From positions 1,612,001 through 1,676,000 of the forward strand of contig OZ241915.1 in the NCBI GenBank assembly GCA_965203795.1: a stretch of DNA of 64,000 nt. Reading direction: 5' to 3'. Origin of the DNA: CBDBBY01 sp965203795. GTDB taxonomy: Bacteria; Pseudomonadota; Alphaproteobacteria; Rhodobacterales; Rhodobacteraceae. Under the pieces are notes generated by a model. It was not told where the DNA came from. It ran no database searches and saw only the letters and a list, made by a program, of their open reading frames with translations. Position numbers and translations under genes: made by a program. This document shows, piece by piece, positions 42,720 to 52,074 of this stretch (position 1 is its first letter; the number at the start of each line of letters is the position of its first letter).

Positions 42720-42990
42720 GTATACGAAGACCCTGTTTCCTGAACCCTGTCGGCATCCTTTTTGACCCCCTCCGGGCGGCGGATTTCAGGGGGCCGACTT
42801 TTTCGACTTTGCCGATTTGCGCGTCGGAGCGGCTGCCGGAAGCGCCGACTTTCGTTCCCGGTGTCGATGATCTCGAAGCGGCGCGCGGGACGGTCGAGCC
42901 GGGCCGCAGGGAGGGTGTCCCGGAACTTCGCGTCCAGCTCGATATCCTTGATCGGAACCGAGCCCGGCGCGCGCCAAGCGCGCCGATGCT
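42720..42990 (-). pseudogene. 3' remnant of an IS21-family istB and element end
   Basis: On the minus strand, LDRPARRFEIIDTGNESRRFRQ (about 42835-42905) resembles the IstB C-terminus, usually of the type LLDRLTHHCEIVETGNDSWRF. Downstream on the same strand come tracts like GGGGGTCAAAAAGGATGCCG and GTCGGCCCCCTGAA, the kind of repeat-rich DNA found between istB and the end of IS21 elements. Upstream homology fades before the SRPBCC gene. I see no complete gene in this 400-bp interval. Confidence 0.5.
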
Positions 42991-43085
42991 CCCGACGGGC
43001 CATCGACTCGCATTGCGCGGCAATTGATGGAAAATGCGCGTAGGTGAAGCGCGGGCGACCGCAGCAGCCAATTCCAAGGACGGCC

Positions 43086-43499
43086 ATGAAACACAAATTC
43101 GAAATCGTCATCGAAAAGCCGCGGGACGCCGTGGCGGCTTTGTACGCCGACCGCCCAAGAATCGAGGAGTGGCTGCCTGGCCTTGTCGAATACAGGCACT
43201 TGTCAGGAGAGCCCGGCCAGCCGGGCGCGAAAGTGGAACTTGTCCTCAAGCTCTTAACCGTTGTGGAGATGGTTACGGACCGTAACCTGCCGGACTCGTT
43301 TTCTCATTCCGTCGAGTGGAGGAATTACTGCATTCCCATTGAAAACATCTTTGAGGAACTGTCTCCGAGCTCGACAAAATGGACCTTAGAAGCAGAGATC
43401 AAAGGATGGATCATAGAGCGAATCTTACGCGGGAGGGAGGAAGAGTTCAAGAGCAAGTACATGGAACCGTTCAAGAAATTCGCGGAGGCGGAGCTATGA
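43086..43499 (+). CDS. SRPBCC-family protein
   Basis: A 137-residue protein of the START/SRPBCC ligand-binding fold (MKHKFEIVIEKPRDAVAALYADRPRIEEWLPG, with mid-part SHSVEWRNYCIP and a C-terminal amphipathic helix EPFKKFAEAEL). Such proteins bind hydrophobic ligands; the ligand here is unknown. The stop overlaps the acs start (ATGA), so the two are coupled, perhaps linking acyl or lipid metabolism. Confidence 0.75.
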   Translation: MKHKFEIVIEKPRDAVAALYADRPRIEEWLPGLVEYRHLSGEPGQPGAKVELVLKLLTVVEMVTDRNLPDSFSHSVEWRNYCIPIENIFEELSPSSTKWTLEAEIKGWIIERILRGREEEFKSKYMEPFKKFAEAEL

Positions 43500-45439
43500 G
43501 CGATATCTACGAACCCAGCCCGGACATCGCGGCCGGCGCCAGAATTAGCGCGGAACAATACCGGAAACTGTACCGGGAATCCGTCGAGGACCCGGACGGC
43601 TTTTGGCGTTCCGTCGCCGACAATGTCGACTGGATCAAGCCTTTCACGAAAGTGCGGAATTCGAATTTCGACTATCCGGACGTAGCAATCAGCTGGTTCG
43701 AGGACGGAACGCTGAACGTGTCCGCGAACTGCCTGGACCGGCATCTCGCGGCCCGCGGCGACAAGACCGCCATCATTTGGGAACCGGACAGCCCCGACGA
43801 CGATGCCAAACGGATAACCTACCAGGAGCTTCACGAGCAGACGTGCAGGATGGCGAACGTCCTTCGTTCGCTCGGCGTCGAAAAAGGCGACCGGGTGGTG
43901 ATTTACCTGCCCATGATACCGGAAGCGGCCGTGGCCATGCTTGCCTGCGCCAGGATCGGCGCGGTTCACTCCGTGGTGTTCGCCGGATTCAGCGCTGACG
44001 CGCTCGCGAGCCGCGTGAAGAACGCGGGCGCGAAACTGGTGATTACGGCGGACGGAGCGCCCAGAGGAGGTCGCATCACCGCCTTGAAGGCGAACGCCGA
44101 CAAGGCGCTGGCCGGAACGGAAGGCGTCGCCGTGCTCGTGGTTAGGAGGACCGGCGGCGAGGTGGAATGGACGCAAGGACGCGACCATGACTGCACCGCC
44201 CTGATGGCAGAGGCGTCGCAGAAATGCAGCCCGGTCGAGGTCGGAGCCGAGGATCCTTTGTTCGTCCTTTACACGTCGGGGTCGACCGGCGCACCGAAGG
44301 GCGTCGTCCATACGTCGGGGGGATACCTGGTATACGCTGCGTACACCCACCTGAACGTGTTCGACTACCGCGAAGAGGACGTTTTCTGGTGCACAGCGGA
44401 TGTCGGATGGGTGACCGGGCACAGCTATATCGTTTACGGACCTCTCGCCAACGGCGCGACGTCGCTGATGTTCGAGGGCGTTCCGACCTATCCCGACAAG
44501 TCGCGCTTCTGGCAGGTGTGCGAAAAGCACCGCGTCAACCAGTTCTATACCGCCCCGACGGCCATCCGGGCGCTCATGGGCTTCGGCAAAGAGTGGGTCG
44601 AGAAATGCGACCTGTCCAGCGTCAGGATTCTCGGCACCGTCGGCGAGCCGATCAATCCGGAGGCATGGAGATGGTACCACGAAGTGGTCGGCGGCAGGCG
44701 CTGCCCGATCGTGGACACGTGGTGGCAGACCGAGACCGGCGGTCATCTCATCACGTCCCTGCCCGGCGCGATCGCGACGAAGCCGGGGTCGGCGACGCTG
44801 CCGTTCTTCGGAATCGTGCCCGCCGTGCTTGATCCGGCGACCGGAGCCGAGATCGCCAAGAACGAAGCAAGCGGCGTCCTGTGCATCAAGGACAGCTGGC
44901 CGGGACAGATGCGGACTGTCTACGGCGACCACCAGCGGTTCATGGACACGTACTTCAGCCAGTACAAGGGATACTACTTCACCGGCGATGGATGCATGAG
45001 GGACGCTGACGGGTACTACTGGATAACGGGGCGCGTCGACGATGTGCTCAACGTGTCCGGCCACCGGATGGGAACCGCCGAGGTCGAAAGCGCTCTGGTC
45101 GCCCACAAGCATGTCGCGGAATCTGCGGTCGTCGGCTATCCGCACGACATCAAGGGCCAAGGGATCTACGCTTACGTGACTCTTAATTCGAGCGTCGAGC
45201 CCACCGACGAGCTCCGGACCGAGCTCGTGAACTGGGTCCGGAAGGAGATTGGCCCGATTGCCAAGCCGGACCTGCTGCAGTGGGCGCCGCGCCTGCCGAA
45301 GACAAGGTCCGGCAAGATCATGCGGCGGATACTTCGGAAGATCGCGGAAGACGATTTCGGTTCGCTTGGCGACACCTCCACGCTCGCCGAGCCGGATGTC
45401 GTGGACGAGTTGATCGAAAACCGCGTGAACCGCCAATAG
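43496..45439 (+). CDS. acs: Acetyl-CoA synthetase
   Basis: A 647-residue AMP-forming acyl-CoA synthetase of the Acs type. P-loop-like YTSGSTGAPKGVVHTSGGYL, TWWQTETGGHLITSLPG for acetate/AMP recognition, the hinge GRVDDVLNVSGHRMGTAEVE, and the acetylatable lysine in PKTRSGKIMRRILRKI. It activates acetate to acetyl-CoA. ATG 43496 is set by overlap with the SRPBCC gene. Propionate as an alternative substrate cannot be excluded. Confidence 0.94.
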   Translation: MSDIYEPSPDIAAGARISAEQYRKLYRESVEDPDGFWRSVADNVDWIKPFTKVRNSNFDYPDVAISWFEDGTLNVSANCLDRHLAARGDKTAIIWEPDSPDDDAKRITYQELHEQTCRMANVLRSLGVEKGDRVVIYLPMIPEAAVAMLACARIGAVHSVVFAGFSADALASRVKNAGAKLVITADGAPRGGRITALKANADKALAGTEGVAVLVVRRTGGEVEWTQGRDHDCTALMAEASQKCSPVEVGAEDPLFVLYTSGSTGAPKGVVHTSGGYLVYAAYTHLNVFDYREEDVFWCTADVGWVTGHSYIVYGPLANGATSLMFEGVPTYPDKSRFWQVCEKHRVNQFYTAPTAIRALMGFGKEWVEKCDLSSVRILGTVGEPINPEAWRWYHEVVGGRRCPIVDTWWQTETGGHLITSLPGAIATKPGSATLPFFGIVPAVLDPATGAEIAKNEASGVLCIKDSWPGQMRTVYGDHQRFMDTYFSQYKGYYFTGDGCMRDADGYYWITGRVDDVLNVSGHRMGTAEVESALVAHKHVAESAVVGYPHDIKGQGIYAYVTLNSSVEPTDELRTELVNWVRKEIGPIAKPDLLQWAPRLPKTRSGKIMRRILRKIAEDDFGSLGDTSTLAEPDVVDELIENRVNRQ

Positions 45440-45557
45440 CGGGCCGACTTTCGGTGCCGCCGCGACCGGTTGCATGCTGACTGTCGGCCGTCCGGCCCCC
45501 TGACGCTCTGCGCCGCGGCGAACCCGTTCCTGCAGGCTTCCGGCGAGGACGAATTCA

Positions 45558-46250
45558 ATGAAGGCTCGCGAAGTCAAAATTGCGGCTTCTGTGCTGAGCG
45601 CGGACGCAGCCAACCTGGGCGCTGAGTGCCGGGCGTTGGTCGCGTCGGGCTGCGACTGGATTCATTTCGACGCCATGGACGGGCATTTCGTGCCGAGCCT
45701 GACGTTCGGCCCCCGGACCTGCGCAGCGATCAGGCCGCACTTCGACGAGACGCTGGACGTTCACATGATGATCGCGCCCGCGGAGCCGCTGGTCGAGGCG
45801 TTCGTCGAGGCCGGCGCGGACATCGTTACCGTTCATGTCGAAGCCGGGCCGCACATCCACAGGGTCCTCCAATCCATAAAGGCCTTGGGCGCCCGGCCCG
45901 GCGTCGCTCTGAACCCGGGCACCCCGCCGTCGGCGGTCGAAGGCTTGCTGGACCTGGCGGAACTGGTTTGCGTGATGACGGTCAATCCCGGATTCGGCGG
46001 CCAGCGCTTCGTCAAAAGCCAGCTGAAAAAAATTGCTGCGATCACGGAGATGGTTGGCGACCGGCCCGTCCACATCGAGGTTGACGGCGGCGTATCCGCC
46101 GAGAACGCGCGCCAAGCGGCGGAAGCCGGCGCGGATGTTCTGGTTGCAGGGACCGCGGTGTTCAGAAACGGCACTGCGGACGCACCCGAGCCTTACCGGC
46201 GGAACATCCTCGGTCTGCGGAACGCTGCGGAAGGTTCAGCGCGCGCGTAG
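45558..46250 (+). CDS. rpe: Ribulose-phosphate 3-epimerase
   Basis: A 230-residue TIM-barrel epimerase interconverting ribulose-5-phosphate and xylulose-5-phosphate. Conserved blocks: IAASVLSADAANLG, the metal-binding HFDAMDGHFVPSLTFGP and DVHMMI, VMTVNPGFGGQRF, and EVDGGVSAENA, which includes the second catalytic aspartate. Complements the transketolase at 17 kb. Confidence 0.95.
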   Translation: MKAREVKIAASVLSADAANLGAECRALVASGCDWIHFDAMDGHFVPSLTFGPRTCAAIRPHFDETLDVHMMIAPAEPLVEAFVEAGADIVTVHVEAGPHIHRVLQSIKALGARPGVALNPGTPPSAVEGLLDLAELVCVMTVNPGFGGQRFVKSQLKKIAAITEMVGDRPVHIEVDGGVSAENARQAAEAGADVLVAGTAVFRNGTADAPEPYRRNILGLRNAAEGSARA

Positions 46251-46334
46251 CGGCGCCCCGTTCCGCGCTGGACAATCCCGCCGTTCGAACCCAGAGTGGC
46301 CGAAACAGTTCGGGCAACAACAAGGGAAGCGAAC

Positions 46335-46892
46335 ATGGCAGCAACACCGCCTGCGTGCGATTTCGGCTGGAAGGCCGAAGACTTCGGGCTGCCGTCGACA
46401 GGCGGAACCGACATGTCCCTTTCCGACATTGCCGGCGAGCGCGGCACGGTCATCGTTTTCATCTGCAACCACTGCCCGTACGTCATCGGAGTCACCGACA
46501 GGCTGGTCCAGGAGGCGTCGGCGCTCAAGGAGCTGGGTGTCGGCTTTGCCGCGATCTGCTCGAACGACGCGGAAACGTATCCCGACGACTCGTTCCCGAA
46601 CATGATCCGGTTCGCGGAGCGGAACCGGTTCAACTTTCCTTACCTTCACGATGCCGACCAGTCTGTGGCGAGAGCCTACGGAGCCGAATGCACGCCTGAC
46701 TTCTTCGGATTCAACTCGGCTCTTGAGCTGCAGTACCGAGGACGCCTTGATAGCGCGGGACGGCAGCCCCGGGACGCGGATGCGCGCCGGGAGCTTTACG
46801 AGGCCATGAAGGAAGTCGCCGATACGGGACGCGGCCCGAGCAGCCAGACTCCGTCCATGGGCTGCTCGATCAAGTGGAAGCGCACCGCCTGA
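46335..46892 (+). CDS. Thioredoxin-fold, peroxiredoxin-like (AhpC/TSA) protein
   Basis: A 185-residue thioredoxin-like protein. The redox motif CNHCPYV (Cys44, Cys47) in VIVFICNHCPYVIGVTDRL, then CSNDAETYPDDSFPNM and GAECTPDFFGFN, place it in the RedB/YkuU-like group often annotated as thioredoxin family or alkyl hydroperoxide reductase-like. There is no signal peptide, so it acts in the cytoplasm. The real electron donor and substrate are unknown. It ends 36 bp from the convergent MetE-like gene. Confidence 0.85.
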   Translation: MAATPPACDFGWKAEDFGLPSTGGTDMSLSDIAGERGTVIVFICNHCPYVIGVTDRLVQEASALKELGVGFAAICSNDAETYPDDSFPNMIRFAERNRFNFPYLHDADQSVARAYGAECTPDFFGFNSALELQYRGRLDSAGRQPRDADARRELYEAMKEVADTGRGPSSQTPSMGCSIKWKRTA

Positions 46893-46928
46893 CCGAAGCG
46901 CGCTCCGCGGATCCGGCCCGCCCCTCGG

Positions 46929-48044
46929 TCAGACCCCGCCCCAGATCCTCTCCGCCGTCCGGACCAGGAGCTCGAGCTTCTTCCACTGCTCGTATTCGGT
47001 AAGCCGGTTGCCCTCCTCCGTCGACGCGAATCCGCATTGCGGCGCGATTCCCAGCTGGTCGATGTCGACGAATTTGGAAGCCTCCTCGAATTTCCGCTCA
47101 AGAGCGTCCGGCGACTCCAGCTCGCCGAATTTGGTCGTAATGAATCCGGGCATCACCCGCTGCTTGCCGCGCGCAAGAAGCGATAGCGGCTCCAGGCTGC
47201 CTGCGCGCTCGGTATCGTACTCCATGAAGAAGACGTCGACGCCGGTCTTGTTGAATACGGCGTCGGCGGCCGGATCGTATGCGCCTTCGGCCGCATGCGC
47301 CGATCGGAAATTGCCCCGGCACATGTGCATCGCGATCACAAGATCGTCCGGCCTGTCCTTGATCGCCTCGTTCATCATCCAAGCGTACCTGTCGATCAGC
47401 CAGTCCGGATCCTGGCCGATATCCGCCTTCGATTTGCGGTGGGCGGGATCGCAAAGGTACGCGAAGAATATGTCGTCCATTTGCAGGTAGCGGCAGCCCG
47501 CGTCGTAGAACGCGCTCACCGCGTCCCGGTAGACCGCGGCGATGTCAGCGAACAGCACTTCGACATCGCCGTATTCCTGCGGCCCGATGTCTTCGAGAGC
47601 GACACGGAAATGGCAGCAGCTCGGACCGGGAATCGAGATCTTCGGCAGCGCCTTCGCGTTGCCGTCGACGAACCGGAAGTGGTCGAGCATCGGATGGTCC
47701 GAAGGAAATCCGAGCCTGCCGGTGATGACGGGATAGATCGGCCTCAGATCGACGCCGGCGAACTTGATGCCCTCCCCGCGCTCCACAAGATCCATTCCGT
47801 CCAGCATGCCCATGAAATCGTAGTGCCAGAACGATCTCCGGCACTCCCCGTCCGTCACGCACTTCAGGCCTATGTCCTCCTGGGCTCGGATTGCGCGGAC
47901 AATGGCTTTGTCCTCTGCATGGGAAAGCGTTGCTTGGCTCTCTTCGTCCCCTTCGCGGGACTTTTCTCTCAGCGCCGCAACCTCGGCAGGCCGAAGCAGG
48001 CTTCCGACATGATCGGCGCGGAACGGCGCAGGTTTCCGGTCCAT
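46929..48044 (-). CDS. MetE C-terminal-like methyltransferase
   Basis: A 371-residue cobalamin-independent methionine synthase-like protein, equivalent only to the catalytic C-terminal half of MetE. It starts ADHVGSLLRP; zinc-ligand motifs HMCRGN and APQCGFASTEEGN, plus DGECRRSFWHYDFMG, are visible. These stand-alone forms are common in alphaproteobacteria and may use methyl donors other than methyl-THF-triglutamate. With the two demethylating flavoproteins elsewhere in the window it could take part in methyl-group use, but that link is inference. Divergent from pobA. Confidence 0.82.
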   Translation of the reverse strand: MDRKPAPFRADHVGSLLRPAEVAALREKSREGDEESQATLSHAEDKAIVRAIRAQEDIGLKCVTDGECRRSFWHYDFMGMLDGMDLVERGEGIKFAGVDLRPIYPVITGRLGFPSDHPMLDHFRFVDGNAKALPKISIPGPSCCHFRVALEDIGPQEYGDVEVLFADIAAVYRDAVSAFYDAGCRYLQMDDIFFAYLCDPAHRKSKADIGQDPDWLIDRYAWMMNEAIKDRPDDLVIAMHMCRGNFRSAHAAEGAYDPAADAVFNKTGVDVFFMEYDTERAGSLEPLSLLARGKQRVMPGFITTKFGELESPDALERKFEEASKFVDIDQLGIAPQCGFASTEEGNRLTEYEQWKKLELLVRTAERIWGGV

Positions 48045-48242
48045 TGGCTTCCTCCCCGCATGTCCGGCCTGAACGAACCGGCAGGCGGGAATTTATCCGC
48101 TGCGGAATCCGGGCACAAACCGGCAGGCAGTTGCAGCGGCCGATTCGAAATGGCCGCGTGCTGCTTGTAGAACCGCCGCGTGCCGTTCTTGGGTCAGCGA
48201 GCGAATTGCTCCCGGAACCACATGCAAGGCGCGCGTGAAGCG

Positions 48243-49412
48243 ATGCGAACACAGGTAGGGATTGTCGGCGGAGGGCCCGCGGGGCTTCTTCTGGCGAGGA
48301 AGCTCGCGCTGGCGGGAATTGAGACCGTCGTCCTCGAGCGCCGCACCCGGCAGTACGTCGAATCGCGCATACGCGCTGGCGTTCTGGAATGGGGGACGGT
48401 CGAGCAGCTCAGAAACGCGGGCGTCGGCGGACGGATGGAAAGCGTCGGGCTGGTGCACGGAGGATGCCAGCTTTCCTCGGGCAACCGCTCCGTTCGAGTC
48501 GATTTCGAGGGCCTCACTGGGCGCTCCGTCATGGTTTACGGACAAACCGAGATCACGCGCGACCTTTATGAAGCGCTTGAGGCGGCAGGCACGCGGGTCG
48601 TGCACGAGGCGCAGGCCGTATCGATTCAGGACGCGCTGACCGATTCGCCCCGAATCGAATACATGAGCGGCGGGAGCAGCCGAACCGTTGAATGTGAGTT
48701 CGTCGCCGGCTGCGACGGCTTCCACGGGATAAGCCGGAAGGCGATTCCGGATGCGGCGCGCTCCGAATTCTCGCGCGCCTACCCTTTCGGATGGCTGGGC
48801 CTGCTCTCCGAATCGCGTCCTGTCAGCGAGGAGCTGATATACTCGAAAAGCAGCCGGGGCTTCGCGCTGGCGTCCATGCGCAACCCGCGCCTTTCCCGCT
48901 ACTACATCCAAGTTCCAGCCGACGAGCAGCTTGAGGACTGGCCTGACGAAGGATTCTGGGCGGAATTGAAGCGGCGGCTGCCGGAGGATGCCGCCGAAAC
49001 GCTGGAGACCGGCCCTTCGCTGGAGAAGTCGATCGCGCCGCTGCGGAGCTTCGTGTCCGAGCCCATGTCGCACGGTCGGCTCCACCTTTGCGGGGACGCG
49101 GCGCACATCGTTCCGCCGACCGGCGCGAAGGGCCTGAATCTTGCGGCATCGGACGTCCACTATCTTTACGAGGCGCTCGCCTACTGCTTCGCAAGCGGCG
49201 ACGACTCGGGATTGAAGGAGTATTCCCGAAAGGCGCTGTCGCGGGTCTGGAAAGCAATGAGGTTCAGCTGGTGGATGACCAGCCTCATGCATGTGTTCCC
49301 GGAGCGCTCCGCGTTCGACCAGCGGATTCAGGAAGCCGAGTACGAATACATCCACGGGTCGGAGCACGGCCGCCGGGCCTTGGCGGAGAATTACACCGGC
49401 CCGCCTTACTAG
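48243..49412 (+). CDS. pobA: 4-hydroxybenzoate 3-monooxygenase
   Basis: A 389-residue flavoprotein hydroxylase converting 4-hydroxybenzoate to protocatechuate with NADPH and O2. FAD-binding GIVGGGPAGLLLARKLALAG, substrate/NADPH region RIRAGVLEWGTVEQL, the conserved CDGFHGISRKAIP and GDAAHIVPPTGAKGLNLAASD. ATG 48243 (MRTQVGIVGG) is the usual start. No ring-cleavage (pca) genes follow in the window and no PobR-type regulator is adjacent. Confidence 0.93.
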   Translation: MRTQVGIVGGGPAGLLLARKLALAGIETVVLERRTRQYVESRIRAGVLEWGTVEQLRNAGVGGRMESVGLVHGGCQLSSGNRSVRVDFEGLTGRSVMVYGQTEITRDLYEALEAAGTRVVHEAQAVSIQDALTDSPRIEYMSGGSSRTVECEFVAGCDGFHGISRKAIPDAARSEFSRAYPFGWLGLLSESRPVSEELIYSKSSRGFALASMRNPRLSRYYIQVPADEQLEDWPDEGFWAELKRRLPEDAAETLETGPSLEKSIAPLRSFVSEPMSHGRLHLCGDAAHIVPPTGAKGLNLAASDVHYLYEALAYCFASGDDSGLKEYSRKALSRVWKAMRFSWWMTSLMHVFPERSAFDQRIQEAEYEYIHGSEHGRRALAENYTGPPY

Positions 49413-49431
49413 CCGCAAGCCGATGTCGTCG

Positions 49432-51180
49432 TCACGAGGGCGCCAGCTTTACCTCCACGAAGGCCTGCCTCTTCTCTTTCATCACTGCCGAGAGCGCTGC
49501 GGAAAAGGCCGGCAGCAGCTCCTCCGCCCGATCCACCGAACGGGTCCAAGCCCGTCCGGCCTTTGCGATCATCGGGAAATCCGGCGATGGCGAAAGCGAT
49601 GTCAGCGGCATTTCGTTCGCCTTCACGGCGTGCCCGTCTGGATAGAGGTCCGCGACCGACCGCCGGACAGCGCCCCACTCACCGTTGTTGAGAACGACCG
49701 CCAGCACGGGCGCCCCCAGCGAATCCGCTACATGGTGGCAGGCGACCGGATTCGAAAAGATGTAGGAGCCGTCGCCCATGGTCGCGACGCAAGCCCGTCC
49801 GGGGTCGGCGAGTCTCGCGCCGATGGATGCCGGGAACGACCAGCCGAGCCCGCCGGAATGGGGCTCCTGGAACCAGGAATTGTGGTCCGTCCTCTTCAGC
49901 GGGCCCAGAACCGCACCCAGTTCCGAAAACACCGTTGATTCAATTCCTTCCAAGGCGTCGCTCAGAGCGGCCGAGGCAAGAGCCTTCGTGATGCCGCCCG
50001 CCGCGCTCCGCGCGGAGTCCTGAATTCCTTTCCGGATCGTCGCGGATCTCTCCTTCAATCGGTTCAAGCGTTTTTTGATGAACGGCGCATCGCGCCGATG
50101 GTTCGACAGCTCGGCGGCGAGCATCGGAACCGAAATCGAAAGCTCTCCGCCAATGCTCAGGTCCGAGCGGAAATTCCGGACCGGAAACCTGTTGAAGATC
50201 GGATCCGGGCCCATGTTGATCACGCGCGCGGAGGGGCTGATCCTGTGCTTGTCGGGCCACCACGGCGCCAGCGAGTTCAGCACGAGAACGACATCCGCGC
50301 GCTCCAGCCACGGCCCCGGATCGGGACCCACGTGGCACGGGTGCTCTGTGGAGATCGCCAGCGCCGTCGCCCACCAGCTGCACACCGGCAATACCCATGC
50401 CGTCGCCATTTCCGAAAACGCTTCGAAGCTTCGGCGGTCGCCCGCGCCCCTCTGCGCGATGACCAGCGGGCGCTCAGCGCCCGCAAGCCATTCCGCTGCC
50501 TCCGCCACGCTGCCGGGATCGGGAGCAGCCGCCATAGGCCGGAACTTCGGCGGGTCCCCTGCCCCGTCCACGCCCGCCGGTTCGCAGAGCACCTCCCGCG
50601 GCAAGGATATGTAGACGGGGCCTTTCGGCGTCGATCCCGCAATGGCGTAGCCTCGGTCGAGCAGCTCGTCCGCATGTTCGGGAAACCGCAGCTCGCAGTC
50701 CCACTTGCACGACTCCCGGACCAGCGCCGCTTGGTCGCGCATCTCCTGGCCCCAGCCGATCGGCACTGTCCTCGAGCCGAACCTGCCGGACTCCGTGGTC
50801 GGCGTGCGCCCGGACATCAGCAGCACCGGCACGTTCTCGCATGCGGCGTTGATCGCTCCGATGGCGCCGTTCGCCAGCCCCACGTTCGTGTGGAGCATGA
50901 CCGCCTGCGCCCGGCCGGAAATCAGGTAGTGGCCGTGCGCCATGCCCATCGCGGCATGCTCGTGGGGCACGACGACGGCTTCTGGCAGCTTCTCCCCGGC
51001 CGCAGCGGCCTGCGCGAGGCCTTCGATGATCGGCGGGAAGTCGGTGCCTGAATTCGCGAACACGTAGTCGACGCCGAGTGCGCGGAGGCGGCTGAAGATC
51101 ACGGCCCCCGCCGACAGCTGGCTGGCGGTCACGGTTTTGCTGTCGGCTGCCTTCGCCAAGACCCGCCTAACGACCGGCAC
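49432..51180 (-). CDS. ThDP-dependent enzyme (acetolactate synthase/benzoylformate decarboxylase superfamily)
   Basis: A 582-residue three-domain ThDP enzyme. The pyrimidine-binding domain has the activating glutamate in VVPHEHAAMGMAHG; the central domain has PKGPVYISLPREVL; the PP domain carries the Mg/ThDP motif MGDGSYIFSNPVACHHV and VVLNNGEWG. It is not a clear acetolactate synthase: the FAD/quinone features and an IlvN partner are absent. Likely a 2-oxoacid decarboxylase or C-C lyase with unassigned substrate. The start is GTG 51180. It follows the sugar ABC operon on the same strand by 123 bp and is convergent with pobA. Confidence 0.8.
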   Translation of the reverse strand: MPVVRRVLAKAADSKTVTASQLSAGAVIFSRLRALGVDYVFANSGTDFPPIIEGLAQAAAAGEKLPEAVVVPHEHAAMGMAHGHYLISGRAQAVMLHTNVGLANGAIGAINAACENVPVLLMSGRTPTTESGRFGSRTVPIGWGQEMRDQAALVRESCKWDCELRFPEHADELLDRGYAIAGSTPKGPVYISLPREVLCEPAGVDGAGDPPKFRPMAAAPDPGSVAEAAEWLAGAERPLVIAQRGAGDRRSFEAFSEMATAWVLPVCSWWATALAISTEHPCHVGPDPGPWLERADVVLVLNSLAPWWPDKHRISPSARVINMGPDPIFNRFPVRNFRSDLSIGGELSISVPMLAAELSNHRRDAPFIKKRLNRLKERSATIRKGIQDSARSAAGGITKALASAALSDALEGIESTVFSELGAVLGPLKRTDHNSWFQEPHSGGLGWSFPASIGARLADPGRACVATMGDGSYIFSNPVACHHVADSLGAPVLAVVLNNGEWGAVRRSVADLYPDGHAVKANEMPLTSLSPSPDFPMIAKAGRAWTRSVDRAEELLPAFSAALSAVMKEKRQAFVEVKLAPS

Positions 51181-51303
51181 GGCTCAGCCGGGAATCGGAA
51201 GCGGGCGGGCCATGCCGAGCAGGAATTGCGGCAGCGCGGCTCCGGACGGCGAGCCGCCAGCGGTCACGGCGGCCGACGGGGAACTCTTCGCGGACCAGGC
51301 GCG

Positions 51304-52074
51304 TCACGCGGCTGCCGGAGGGGCCACGGCCCCGGTCATGATCGCGACCGCATCGGACATGTCGACGGACTTCGGGTCCAGCACCGCAATCCGCTTCCCA
51401 AGCCGGTGCACGTGGATCCGGTCGGCGATCTCGAACACGTGCGGCATGTTGTGCGAAATGAACACGATCGGCATCCCCCGCTCCTTGACCCCGCGCATGA
51501 GATCAAGCACCCGGCGCCCTTCCCGCACGCCCAGCGCCGCCGTGGGCTCGTCCATGATCACGACTTTCGACCCGAACGCGACCGCGCGCACCACGGCGAT
51601 TCCCTGGCGCTGGCCGCCGGAGAGGGTCTCGACCGCCTGGTCGATGTCCTGGATCGTGAGCAAACCGAGCTCCGCGAGCTTTTTCTTCGCGAATCCGCGC
51701 ATTGCATCGCGATCAAGCGTTCGAAACAGCTTGCCGACGATGCCGGGAATTCGAAGCTCCCGTCCGAGGAACATGTTGTCGACGATCGACAGCGCCGGCA
51801 GGAGCGCCAAGTTCTGGTAGACCGTCTCTATCCCGGCCCGGCGGGCGTCGATGGGTGAGTGGAAGCTAACCGGCTCGCCATCGAGCCGGATCTCGCCGGC
51901 ATCGGGCGCCGCCGCGCCGGACAGGGCCTTGATCAGCGTGGATTTGCCTGCGCCGTTGTCTCCGATCACCGCGAGTATTTCGCCCGGCTCGAGGTCGAAG
52001 TCGCAGCCGTCCATCGCGACGACGTTCCCGTAATGCTTCGTCAGCCCTCGCGCCTGCAGAACGTGGGCCGTCAT
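51304..52074 (-). CDS. Sugar ABC transporter ATP-binding protein (FrcA-like)
   Basis: A 256-residue single ATPase domain: Walker A GDNGAGKSTLIK, signature LSGGQRQGIAVVRA, Walker B KVVIMDEPTAAL, and the switch histidine in VFISHNMPHV. Unlike RbsA it has one ATPase domain, the pattern of the rhizobial fructose transporter FrcA. The start overlaps the permease stop by ATGA. Energises uptake with the two genes upstream. Confidence 0.92.
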   Translation of the reverse strand: MTAHVLQARGLTKHYGNVVAMDGCDFDLEPGEILAVIGDNGAGKSTLIKALSGAAAPDAGEIRLDGEPVSFHSPIDARRAGIETVYQNLALLPALSIVDNMFLGRELRIPGIVGKLFRTLDRDAMRGFAKKKLAELGLLTIQDIDQAVETLSGGQRQGIAVVRAVAFGSKVVIMDEPTAALGVREGRRVLDLMRGVKERGMPIVFISHNMPHVFEIADRIHVHRLGKRIAVLDPKSVDMSDAVAIMTGAVAPPAAA

